64,000 nucleotides of DNA, taken from assembly GCA_965215035.1 (NCBI GenBank), contig OZ244040.1, positions 3,933,613 to 3,997,612 of the forward strand, given 5' to 3'. Origin of the DNA: Azophilus sp965215035 (GTDB lineage: Bacteria > Pseudomonadota > Gammaproteobacteria > Pseudomonadales > Azotimanducaceae). The translations under genes were made by a program, and so were the position numbers. The notes beneath the pieces were generated by a model, which saw nothing but the letters and a program-made list of their open reading frames with translations, made no database searches and was not told where the DNA came from. Of the stretch, positions 35,018-42,128 are shown piece by piece (within the stretch, counting starts at the first letter, position 1; each line of letters begins with the position of its first letter).

Positions 35018-35491
35018 CTACAGACTGATGGAAATCGTTCCAGCTTCCCCATCGTAAATCAGGATGGCTGACTCCAATAAGTCTCGCCCTATCAACGCAA
35101 CAACTCCGGTGTGTCCGTCAAGATTCGCACCCATCAACCCGCTTGGGACATCGATGTCAACAAAATCGGGAATGCTCAACTTCCCTGCAAACACAGGAAC
35201 GTCTATTTGGCTGTGTGACGCAGAAGACATGATTGCAGATCCTTTGATTGGTAGGCCAACCGTACGGGCCGTTTTTATGTCTACCGCTGTGCGTGCGGCA
35301 CCTGTGTCGACCAACGCCATCCCCTCGCGTTGAACAACCTTCTTCCCGGTTATTTTCAATACCTCCGCATGACTATCCAATGGGGCCACGATAATCGGAA
35401 AAAGAGGACCTATGTCCCTTAACGCATTAGGGGCCGGAATCTTCCGGCCCCTATCGTCTTTGTCCTCGACGTTAACTCTGATAATGGGCAT
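35018..35491 (-). CDS. Retropepsin-like aspartyl protease domain protein
   Basis: A protein of 157 residues from ATG 35491 (MPIIRVNVEDKDDRG). ALVDTGAARTAVD contains the DTGA catalytic motif of retroviral-type aspartyl proteases, and ALIGRDLLESAILIYDG near the C-terminus contains the hydrophobic-GRD flap partner. Bacterial single-domain versions are thought to work as dimers. It overlaps the upstream DUF5678-like gene by 20 bases, and such pairs recur in bacterial genomes. There is no signal peptide, so it acts in the cytoplasm. Substrate unknown. Confidence 0.75.
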   Translation of the reverse strand: MPIIRVNVEDKDDRGRKIPAPNALRDIGPLFPIIVAPLDSHAEVLKITGKKVVQREGMALVDTGAARTAVDIKTARTVGLPIKGSAIMSSASHSQIDVPVFAGKLSIPDFVDIDVPSGLMGANLDGHTGVVALIGRDLLESAILIYDGEAGTISISL

Positions 35492-35738
35492 GGAGTAGCC
35501 CCATGGAATAAGCCGGAGCATCAAACACAGGCACAGGATCTCCGGGCCTGCGAACCAAAAACGGTCCCTGCCCAAACCTTTCTACGCCGGCCACAACCGC
35601 TTCTTCCTCATCGCCAAAATCACCGATCAATTCTGGTCCATGGATTAGCAAGTAGCGGTCCCTGTACTGCTCTCGAAACCGACTTTCATTTTTCTCGAAG
35701 AAGGCCGTTTCTTCAGCCAAGATGGTGGTTTCAGCCAT
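35472..35738 (-). CDS. DUF5678-like small protein
   Basis: A protein of 88 residues from ATG 35738 (MAETTILAEETAFFEKNESR). FREQYRDRYLLIHGPELIGD then FGDEEEAVVAGVERFGQGPF then LVRRPGD is the DUF5678 pattern (a short beta-rich module reading gkyVlI.gdevvg.f.t.eeAv..g...fG..pflV). The function is unknown. It is the first gene of a two-gene unit with the aspartyl protease. Confidence 0.7.
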   Translation of the reverse strand: MAETTILAEETAFFEKNESRFREQYRDRYLLIHGPELIGDFGDEEEAVVAGVERFGQGPFLVRRPGDPVPVFDAPAYSMGLLHAHYQS

Positions 35739-35956
35739 TCGCCTTTCCTCCTGATGGCCCGCGCATAGCCGGGGCACAGCAGCAAGAGAGGCGCACAAAG
35801 CCGCTTTTTACGAAAATGCCGGTAAGCCTCCCTAGTCCCGGGACACCCAAGCCTATAGCGCAAAGTCGTCTATTTGTCATGATAGCCAATTGCAACGGAC
35901 ACCCAGTAATTATGGACCGTAGCACTATCCAGTCAAGCCGTTGGTCGAAGGTGCCA

Positions 35957-36111
35957 GGACTATCCCAAAGTCGCCTACCAGCCCTCGGCAAAGCCCTATA
36001 TAGACGATTTATGAATGTTTCTCGGAAGATTCCGCAATACTCTGCGGCATCCAATGGTCTTTCAGAAATTTTCTTCCAAGAGCGAACACCTTGGGATGGC
36101 CCTGTCGGCGG
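35957..36111 (+). repeat. Small inverted-repeat element, copy 1 (mate 37926-38200, inverted)
   Basis: The stretch from AGGACTATCCCAAAGTCGCC to GCGAACACCTTGGGATGGCCCT (about 155 bases) matches the reverse complement of 37926-38200 once a nested 127-base insertion in that copy is ignored. The ends are inverted repeats of each other, AGGrCyATCCCAA. It contains no ORF. The same end sequence recurs at 36546-36563 and 60899-60922. Confidence 0.6.
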
Positions 36112-36570
36112 TGCCCAGGATGATCCTATATTCGAGTAGGTCGGAGGGGGTTGGTCAACAGGAATGGGTGATGGGCGTCCCGCATGGGCATGGATGACCC
36201 CGCTGGGCCGCCTGCGCGGCGCTGGAGAAGGTTCCGGCCGCTCGATTTCGCACCGCATTCGCCGCCGGCCGCCCATTTAAACGGAGGGACGCCGATGTTG
36301 GGGCCTATTCCCCGTGCGCGGCGCACATCAGGCGGGTCGGACGACCTCGCGCAGGGCCTCGCCCTGCCAGGCGGCGTAGTGCCGCTGCGCATGGGGCAGG
36401 CACCGGAAGCGCCCGCGCAGGCGCACGATGGAGACCGCAGCGCTGGTGCCCTATATCCACGCATCGCCATGGACACGCATCCCAGCCCCTTCCAGCCCGG
36501 ATGTCCGCCCTTGCGGAATCGCCCAAAGGCTCAACGGGTTACGAACGAGTTTGGGATGGTCCTAGGGAGC
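36112..36570. other. Region with broken frames only
   Basis: It includes the second copy of the GGTTGG repeat (36131-36160) and short minus-strand fragments such as RLRGRFRCLPHAQRHYAAWQ, which read like the end of a protein but belong to no family I recognise. No intact gene is supported. Confidence 0.4.
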
Positions 36571-36700
36571 CTAGACCAAGCTGGCCCCAACATCCGCCTT
36601 CACCGCCGCCAGATCCCGTCTAGCGGGGTCGCCATGCCCTCGCCGCCTGTGGGTCTGCTCCTCGACGATGACGAGCAGACGGTTCCAGACCAGTTACGTG
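36571..36700 (-). pseudogene. Relic of a hydantoinase B/oxoprolinase (HyuB) C-terminus
   Basis: The minus strand reads RRRGHGDPARRDLAAVKADV then GASLV and TAG at 36571. HyuB proteins end in a Gly-rich GGGGGxGDPxxRDPxxVxxDVxxGLVS. Only this tail remains. It lies just downstream of a HyuA tail on the same strand, the usual gene order. Confidence 0.45.
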
Positions 36701-36861
36701 CGGATCAAGCCGGGCTTTGTGGGCATCGCTGCAATACTACCGGATTGTCTGCGGGCCACCATCGCCAAGCGGCCCTAGCAGCCTACACGGCAGGCTGCTA
36801 GCCCGCATATCGCACCAGACCGCTCGTTGAGTCGTAGAGTGTATTTCCTTTGGACGCATCT

Positions 36862-37103
36862 TCAGGCCGACGCCTCGTTGTCGCCGGAACGGCGCTGATC
36901 CGGCAGCGCCTTGCTGGCCCAATGGTCGCTGTCGCGATGGGCTGCGCTGGCGGTCGAGCGGCGACCTAGAATTAGGTGGTCTTGGGCGTTGACGGTGGCG
37001 GTGAAGTCCGCGGTGACAACCGTGTTGGTTTGCTGCTCGACAATCAGGGCCGGGCCGTCGAAATAGTCCCTGGGCACCAAGGCCTCCTGGCGATGCAGGG
37101 CGG
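36862..37103 (-). pseudogene. Relic of a hydantoinase A/oxoprolinase (HyuA) C-terminus
   Basis: The minus strand reads ALVPRDYFDGPALIVEQQTN then TVVTADFTATVNAQDHLIL, matching the end of HyuA-type proteins (GPALIEE...TVVPPG...V...GNLVL). The upstream part is replaced at about 37103 by the duplicated peptidase segment, so the gene is truncated by that rearrangement. Confidence 0.5.
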
Positions 37104-37903
37104 CCCTGTGTCGGTGCAGCCATCGACGGCGGCTGCACACGGAACATAACCGTCCACGAGGTCGGCCACAGCCTTAACCTCCGCCACCCGCGCGACGGAT
37201 GCGGCACCGACAACGCGGACGAAGACTACCCCTACGACCACTCGGGCATCGGCCCGCGCCGGGGTTGGTTCTTCAGCGCCGGCCGCTTCGTCAATCCCGA
37301 CGACGGCTTCGCGGACACGATGTCGTACTGCGGCCCCGACTTCTTCATTTCGGACTACCACTACCGGAAGGCGTTTGACCACCTTCGATCCGGGGATGAG
37401 GCCATGGCCCAGGGCACCGTCACCAGCGCCGCCTCCGCCGCCGTCAAACGCGGGCCGGTTGCCGGCTCTGCAAACGGTGGGACGGATGGGAGAAAGGCAG
37501 CGGCTCCTTTGGCTGACAAGGCGGGCCGCCTCTCTGAAAACGGTGGGACGGAGGGGGGGAAGGCTGCGGGCGAAGCCGAACCGCGCCCAGCGCCGCGAAG
37601 CATTGCCGTGACCGGGGTGGTCGACCGTTGGGGCACCTGGTCTGTTCGGCGGGCGAGCCTCAGCACGAAGCCGCCCCGGACGCCTCCCCGAGGCGACCAC
37701 GAGCTCGTTCTGGTGGACACCTTCGGCATCGAGGGACACCGGTAACCCCTGGCGCCGCACTCCGCCAGCACCCACGATGGTTCGGCCGCCTGGGCGGTTC
37801 GATGCCCGATTCCAGACGAGCGTCCGGTCCTGCTTGTCATTCGGGGTCCGGAAGGGCACGAGCTGCTCAGATACGATCTTAGGGAACTGGTGGATGCGCC
37901 CTA
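37103..37903 (+). pseudogene. Duplicated 3' part of the 28836 peptidase gene
   Basis: This segment repeats 33721-34458 nearly base for base, including the zinc motif HEVGHSLNLRH and met-turn DTMSYC. It has no start codon or signal peptide. The frame carries a 75-base insertion around 37499 (giving a second copy of an NGGT(D/E)G(R/G)KAA motif), and a C-to-T change makes TAA at 37743 (CAA in the parent). Past that stop the frame continues to the same C-terminal end at 37903. It is an inactive segmental duplication. Confidence 0.85.
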
Positions 37904-37925
37904 GTCCAATCTTGGTGGACGCGCC

Positions 37926-38200
37926 ATGACCATCCCCAAGTGTCCGCTCTTGAAAGAAAATTTCTGAAAGGCCATTAGATGCCGCGGAATCTTGCGAAAA
38001 GTATTCATAAACCATCTATATAGGGCTTTGCCGAGGGCTAGCAGCCTGTCGGGCTTAGATACTTTGAATATCGCAACCCATTGAAGTATATGGGATTTTA
38101 CTTCTGGTGCGAAAAACCAGATTCCTTATAAATCAAACACTTGGCTACAAAGTCCGACAGGCTCCTAGTGGGCGACTCTGAGATGGCCCTGCCGGACATG
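37926..38200 (-). repeat. Small inverted-repeat element, copy 2, carrying a nested MITE
   Basis: It matches 35957-36111 in reverse orientation, interrupted at a CTAG site by the 38042-38164 element. It sits exactly between the end of the peptidase duplication (34482/37925) and the repeat that begins at 34483/38205. The element therefore inserted at a junction that is uninterrupted in the other copy. Confidence 0.6.
38042..38164. mobile_element. MITE with AGCCTGTCGG terminal inverted repeats and CTAG target duplication
   Basis: The left end CAGCCTGTCGGGCTT and the reverse complement of the right end GAGCCTGTCGGACTT agree at 13 of 15 positions. CTAG occurs immediately outside each end (38038-38041 and 38165-38168). 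The 123-base interior is AT-rich and non-coding. The related copy at 35957-36111 shows the uninterrupted site (CCAG). Ends of this type with CTAG duplication are known from IS1182-like elements; the assignment is tentative. Confidence 0.75.
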
Positions 38201-38278
38201 TCCTTGTCCTTGAAGCCGGGAGACCACTTCCATGTAAACTACGCAAATCCTCAAAGCAGCAAAGCTGGGTGTTGGCGA

Positions 38279-39046
38279 ATGACAAGAAAGAGCAAGGGCA
38301 GAAGCACAATTGTTGGCATCAGTTGCTTCATGGCGACTACCGCATTCCACGCGGGAGCCATCGCCGCTGAGTTCGGCGTGCCGCAAGGCGGCGGGAGGTT
38401 GCCGACGATTGCGCTGGTCGAATGCCTAGCGGAAGAACACAGCCGCGGCACAGGCGAGTATTGCCGCACGACCTACACCTGCAGCCCGACGCGGGACGGC
38501 GCCGAAGTGTCCGGGACATTGTGGGAGGGTCTGCTCCATCACGACGGTCGGCGCGTCACGTCGGGAGAGGATCCCATCGCCTTCGAGCGTTCATGCGTTC
38601 TAACCGTGGAGGACGACGCCAAGATCACCTACTACACGGCCTACCGGCCGGATGGAAAGGAAGGCGAGATCGAGGGGTTCACCAAGACCGGCAGTACAAC
38701 CAGCACCGAGACGATGGGAAGCTTCACCGTGTCGCCCGACAACATGCTGGCGCAGTTCCTTTCGCACAACGCCGTCCGGGCAAACACGCTGGACGACTGG
38801 ATAGAGCGCGTGTGCCGGAGTGTCGAGGACGATGACGAGCTCGGTCACTGTCGGCGAGAGAACGACAACTTCGGGTTCTACATCGAAGGCATCCCCGCGA
38901 CCCGAAAGACGGGTTGTTATGTGGAGGCCGAGATAGTTTATTCGATCCAACAACGAAACCAGAAGAAGGATTGGCTACGCTGGTTGGTTCGCTCTTATTC
39001 AAATGCGGACCGGGACAAATGTGAATCCGCGGATGAATCAGGCTAG
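38279..39046 (+). CDS. Exported Cys-containing protein of unknown function
   Basis: A protein of 255 residues from ATG 38279. MTRKSKGRSTIVGISCFMAT then TAFHAGAIAAEF is a signal peptide. The mature part has paired cysteines (ECLAEE, EYCRTTYTC, RSCVLTV, RVCRSV, GHCRREN, GCYVEAE, DKCESADE), suggesting disulfides and an extracytoplasmic location. No family is recognised. Its leader and start are repeated, without the gene body, at 34483. Confidence 0.6.
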   Translation: MTRKSKGRSTIVGISCFMATTAFHAGAIAAEFGVPQGGGRLPTIALVECLAEEHSRGTGEYCRTTYTCSPTRDGAEVSGTLWEGLLHHDGRRVTSGEDPIAFERSCVLTVEDDAKITYYTAYRPDGKEGEIEGFTKTGSTTSTETMGSFTVSPDNMLAQFLSHNAVRANTLDDWIERVCRSVEDDDELGHCRRENDNFGFYIEGIPATRKTGCYVEAEIVYSIQQRNQKKDWLRWLVRSYSNADRDKCESADESG

Positions 39047-39480
39047 GAGTTTTCGCACCGGCGACCCGCGCACCGACGCCTAGGAAGTGGTTACTTCCAC
39101 GCAAGCCCGCGCCGTGGAAACCGGATCGCATAATGTCCTAGTTGGATTGGCCGAAGATCGTGCGGGATGCCGACGACCTTTCACGCCCACGACCCGAACC
39201 CGAGGTTGCTGCTGCCGTCGAACTTAAGGGATTGGTCGTCGGAAGGCGAAATTTCAATGGATCGGCACCCTGAAACACCCGGAGGTTGCTTGTCGCCGCT
39301 GACATCGGTGCCGGCACCACTCGAATCAACGGACGATAGGACATCAACGAGGGCGGTTGACCAACACGAAAACAGTCCTTGGCTTTGCCCTCAAACTGTC
39401 TAATCAGAACCGGAGAAGTGGTACCCGATTTTTGAACAACGCGCTAAGGTGTGGTCGATTAGCCGCAGGAAGCAATCGAT
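39047..39480. other. Gap with no intact gene
   Basis: Mixed-frame remnants only. A minus-strand frame at 39138-39347 is open but has no recognisable family or ribosome binding site. The right part (39400-39480) is the likely left flank of the IS3 relic; no clean terminal inverted repeat was found. Confidence 0.4.
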
Positions 39481-39965
39481 ATGGCAAAGAGAAAGCAGTA
39501 TTCAGCCGAGTTCAAGGCAAAGGTGGCACTGGCGGCCATCCGGGGTGACGAGACGGCCGCCGAGCTGGCGAGACGGCATCAAATTCACCCGAGCGTGATC
39601 GCCAGGTGGAAGCGCATGGTGCTCGACAAAATCAGTGACAGTTTTGGCGACAGGGACCGCGAAGCGGAGACCCGCACGGTGCGGGCCAAGATTGGGGAAC
39701 TGGTTGCGAAGCGTGATTTTTAGCACGGGCCCTCGATCGTTGAGCGTCGAGCGAAGGTGGCCTCGGTGGACCGCAAACACCGGATTTGTCCGTATCTGTT
39801 GCGGGACCGCGTGATCGACCGCACCAACCGGGTCTGATGTACCGATATCACCTACGTACCGATGGCCCGCGGGTTCGTCTACCTGGTGGCCATAATGGAC
39901 TGGCACGCCCGGCGGGTGTTGTCGTGGCGGCTCTCGACAACCCAGGACCGGCATTTTCGCCTGGA
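39481..39965 (+). pseudogene. IS3-family element relic (orfA plus fragment of orfB)
   Basis: orfA starts at 39481: MAKRKQYSAEFKAKVALAAI then RGDETAAELARRHQIHPSVI then ARWKR is the IS3 OrfA helix-turn-helix. The frame stops at 39723 just after LVAKRDF, where OrfA normally continues. Further on, TDITYVPMARGFVYLVAIMD then WHARRVLSWRLS (about 39839-39946) is the start of the OrfB rve integrase core. Most of the catalytic domain is missing, so the element is dead. It is cut at 39994 by the DUF1640 unit. Confidence 0.8.
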
Positions 39966-39993
39966 GAACACGGATTAGCCGCTGGATGAGGAG

Positions 39994-40550
39994 GAGCCCG
40001 TTCCTATCCGGGGCATCCGGAACTGGTGCCCGGACGAACTCGACGGGTTGGCCGCCCGGGGATGGCGGCACCGCGCCGCCCGGGGCACCCGGCCAGCGTC
40101 ACAATAGCTTCAACAGGGTCACAATCAGGCCGACTTGGACAAACATGGCACCAAATAGCCATTTCAGCAGGTCGACCTTGAGCGCCTCGATGTCCCGCCG
40201 CACTCCCGCTATCTCCGCCTTGGTCCCTTGCCGCAGAACCTCGATGTCCGCCTTGGTCCCTTGCCGCAGAACCTCGATGTCCGCCTTGGTTTCCTGCCGC
40301 AGAACCTCTATTTCCCGCCGCACTTCGGCGATGTCGGCCTTGGTCGCCAGGTTGCTGTTGAGCAGGTTGACCTGCTCGGTCGCCAAAGCCTCGGCCTGTT
40401 CCTCGCTAAACCCGTGCGCGGTCAGGTTCTTGACAAACCGATGGGTGTCGAAGGCGATGGCTTCACTCATGGACAGGGATTCTAGGGCATCGCCTCGCCG
40501 AATGCGACCTGTGGAAGCGGCCGAGGCCCCGCTCGGATAGTTAAGGCGGG
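39994..40550 (-). repeat. DUF1640 unit, copy 1 (mate 44633-45123)
   Basis: From GAGCCCGTTCCTATCCGG to TTAAGGCGGG this segment is duplicated at 44633-45123. Outside those boundaries the two loci are unrelated. The two copies differ by a 66-base length difference (two extra 33-base repeats here) and scattered substitutions. The ends share an inverted CTATCCG. The unit carries one complete gene, a DUF1640 protein, and about 100 bases on each side. Confidence 0.7.
40099..40470 (-). CDS. DUF1640-like coiled-coil membrane protein, copy 1
   Basis: A protein of 123 residues from ATG 40470 (MSEAIAFDTHRFVKNLTAHG). FDTHRFVKNL...GFSEEQAEALATEQVNLLNS then a coiled coil and a C-terminal membrane helix (KWLFGAMFVQVGLIVTLLKL) is the DUF1640 layout, related to eukaryotic CCDC90/MCUR1-type proteins. 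The coiled coil has the 11-residue unit ADIEVLRQGTK repeated three times, the result of a 33-base tandem repeat at 40205-40305. Function unknown. A second copy at 44738 has one unit. Confidence 0.8.
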   Translation of the reverse strand: MSEAIAFDTHRFVKNLTAHGFSEEQAEALATEQVNLLNSNLATKADIAEVRREIEVLRQETKADIEVLRQGTKADIEVLRQGTKAEIAGVRRDIEALKVDLLKWLFGAMFVQVGLIVTLLKLL

Positions 40551-40601
40551 ACCAGGCGGCACGCGCAGTGGCTCTGGCGTCATGGCCATCGATAGGGCCT
40601 T

Positions 40602-40660
40602 GGGAGAGGTGACCTGAAAGCGAGTATAATTCGGTTCCCAATGGCGCTGGAGAATCGCAG
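40602..40660 (+). promoter_or_regulatory. Probable promoter of the fic gene
   Basis: A perfect -10 hexamer TATAAT lies at 40625-40630, about 30 bases before the GTG start at 40660. No good -35 box is spaced 17 bases upstream; TTGGGA is at 19. GGAGA eight bases before GTG is the ribosome binding site. Confidence 0.4.
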
Positions 40661-41700
40661 TGGCCGCAAATGGCCCTGAAACCTGGGGGCCTCTCACAGG
40701 CATGCCCGACGACGCTGAAGCCTGGGTTACTCCAGGCTACGGCGAGTTGGAGGACCGTTGGGCTGTCCACCGAAAAGCACTAAAGGCAAATTCCGCACAG
40801 GACCGGTTCCTGGCGGGTTGGCTGCGGGAGCGGGTTCGCGCGTTTGCCATAGAAACCGGACAAATCGAGGGACTCTACACGTTGCGGCGCGGCGTAACGG
40901 AACAACTCGTTGCCGAGGGGTTTGCCGGTGTGGTGGGCGCCCATACGGTGGAGGGTCTCGATGACAGCACGGTACGCGGGCTGCTTGAGGATCAGGAATC
41001 CGCATACGACATGATGTTCGAGGATGTGGCAAGCGGTCGCGCGCTGTCGGCGCACATGGTCAAAACGTGGCACCAGATGCTGACCCGCCATCAGGCAACC
41101 GTCGCGGGAATCGACCCATATGGTCGACGCGTAGAGGTGGAGTTCAAGACCAAGGGGCAATGGAAGATCAAGCCGAACAATCCCCGGCGGCCCGATGGCG
41201 TCATACACGAGTATTGCCCGCCCGAGCAGGTACAATCGGAGATGGACCGGTTTTTCCATCTCCATGGCTCGATTTCCGGGCGGCGATACCCCGTGAACGT
41301 CGAGGCCGCGTGGTCGCACCACCGATTCGTCCGGACGCATCCGTTTCAGGATGGCAACGGCCGCATCTCCCGCCTGCTCATGGCGTGGTCGTTCATCAAG
41401 CGGGGGCTACCGCCGCCCGTCATTTCCGCGGAAGGAAAGCCGGAGTACATCGGGGCTCTTGAGGTTGCGGACGAGGGGAACCTAAAAGCCTTTTCGGACC
41501 ATATCGGAATCCTTGCCCTGGGGACGCTCAATGCGGCCGTCTCACTCGCGGAACGGGCTTTGGCTGGAAATCTGAACCGCCCGAACGGTAACGGAGGCCG
41601 AACCGTGGGCGATGACTACTACCCCCCTAGTGCCGCTGAACCCCCCGAAACCGGCCCCAGTCCCGTTACTTCGACCGGGCTTGACCCGTTTAAGCCCTAA
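40660..41700 (+). CDS. Fic-domain protein (AMP-transferase type)
   Basis: A protein of 346 residues from GTG 40660 (or ATG 40702). The Fic active-site motif HPFQDGNGRISR is at about residues 227-238, with the catalytic His, the acidic residue and the phosphate-binding GNGR. An inhibitory-helix motif TGQIEG (T/SxxxEG) lies near residue 66, placing it in the self-inhibited class II group. Fic enzymes transfer AMP or other phosphate groups to target proteins. The C-terminal tail is Pro-rich. No separate antitoxin gene is adjacent, consistent with an internal inhibitory helix. Confidence 0.9.
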   Translation: MAANGPETWGPLTGMPDDAEAWVTPGYGELEDRWAVHRKALKANSAQDRFLAGWLRERVRAFAIETGQIEGLYTLRRGVTEQLVAEGFAGVVGAHTVEGLDDSTVRGLLEDQESAYDMMFEDVASGRALSAHMVKTWHQMLTRHQATVAGIDPYGRRVEVEFKTKGQWKIKPNNPRRPDGVIHEYCPPEQVQSEMDRFFHLHGSISGRRYPVNVEAAWSHHRFVRTHPFQDGNGRISRLLMAWSFIKRGLPPPVISAEGKPEYIGALEVADEGNLKAFSDHIGILALGTLNAAVSLAERALAGNLNRPNGNGGRTVGDDYYPPSAAEPPETGPSPVTSTGLDPFKP

Positions 41701-41714
41701 CGCCTGTTTTTCGA
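41682..41714 (+). terminator. Possible rho-independent terminator after fic
   Basis: GGGCTT-gacccgtt-TAAGCCC forms a short stem over the fic stop, followed after ten bases by TTTTT. The gap between stem and T run makes it a weak candidate. Confidence 0.3.
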
Positions 41715-42128
41715 CATTGGCCCCGTCTTGGGCTCCGTATGGGGGGCAGCCTGGCGACGAGCGGGGTTGTCGAGAAAAGGGGGATATTCAGCAGAGGCGA
41801 TCGGCATCACGCCGAAACGACCGCAAGCCGCTAACCACAACTCAAGGGGTGAAGGGAATTGAACCTTGAGGCTTCCACACGGCTGAAACGACTCCAAGTC
41901 ACTACCCGGGCCGCACGGGGCGAGGGGAGTTCGACCTTGGAGCTCGCGTGCGGATGAACGGGCAGCACCGAGAGAAGCGCCCGCGACGACTTCACCCTGC
42001 ACGGCTCGCCCGGCACCGCAGACACCGAAAAACCTCAGAGGGTTTCGCCTGCCGAACCCCCTCGGAGTCCGGCGCGGCGCTGTCAAAGTTGTAATACAGA
42101 CCTGTGCCAAATTAGCCTTTATCTGGGA
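41700..42128. other. Non-coding stretch with an imperfect direct repeat
   Basis: Two related units of about 75 bases lie at 41813-41885 and 41884-41955. Both run GAAACGACt/cCAAG...GGGGtGAaGGGAaTT...CCTTGaaGCT...CACACGG/GTGCGG. No gene is supported here; the region separates the convergent fic and hipA-like genes. Confidence 0.4.

Noticed and set aside
36184..36801. 205-codon + strand frame
   Set aside because: It is antisense to HyuB relic sequence, Pro/Arg-rich and without a recognisable start or family.
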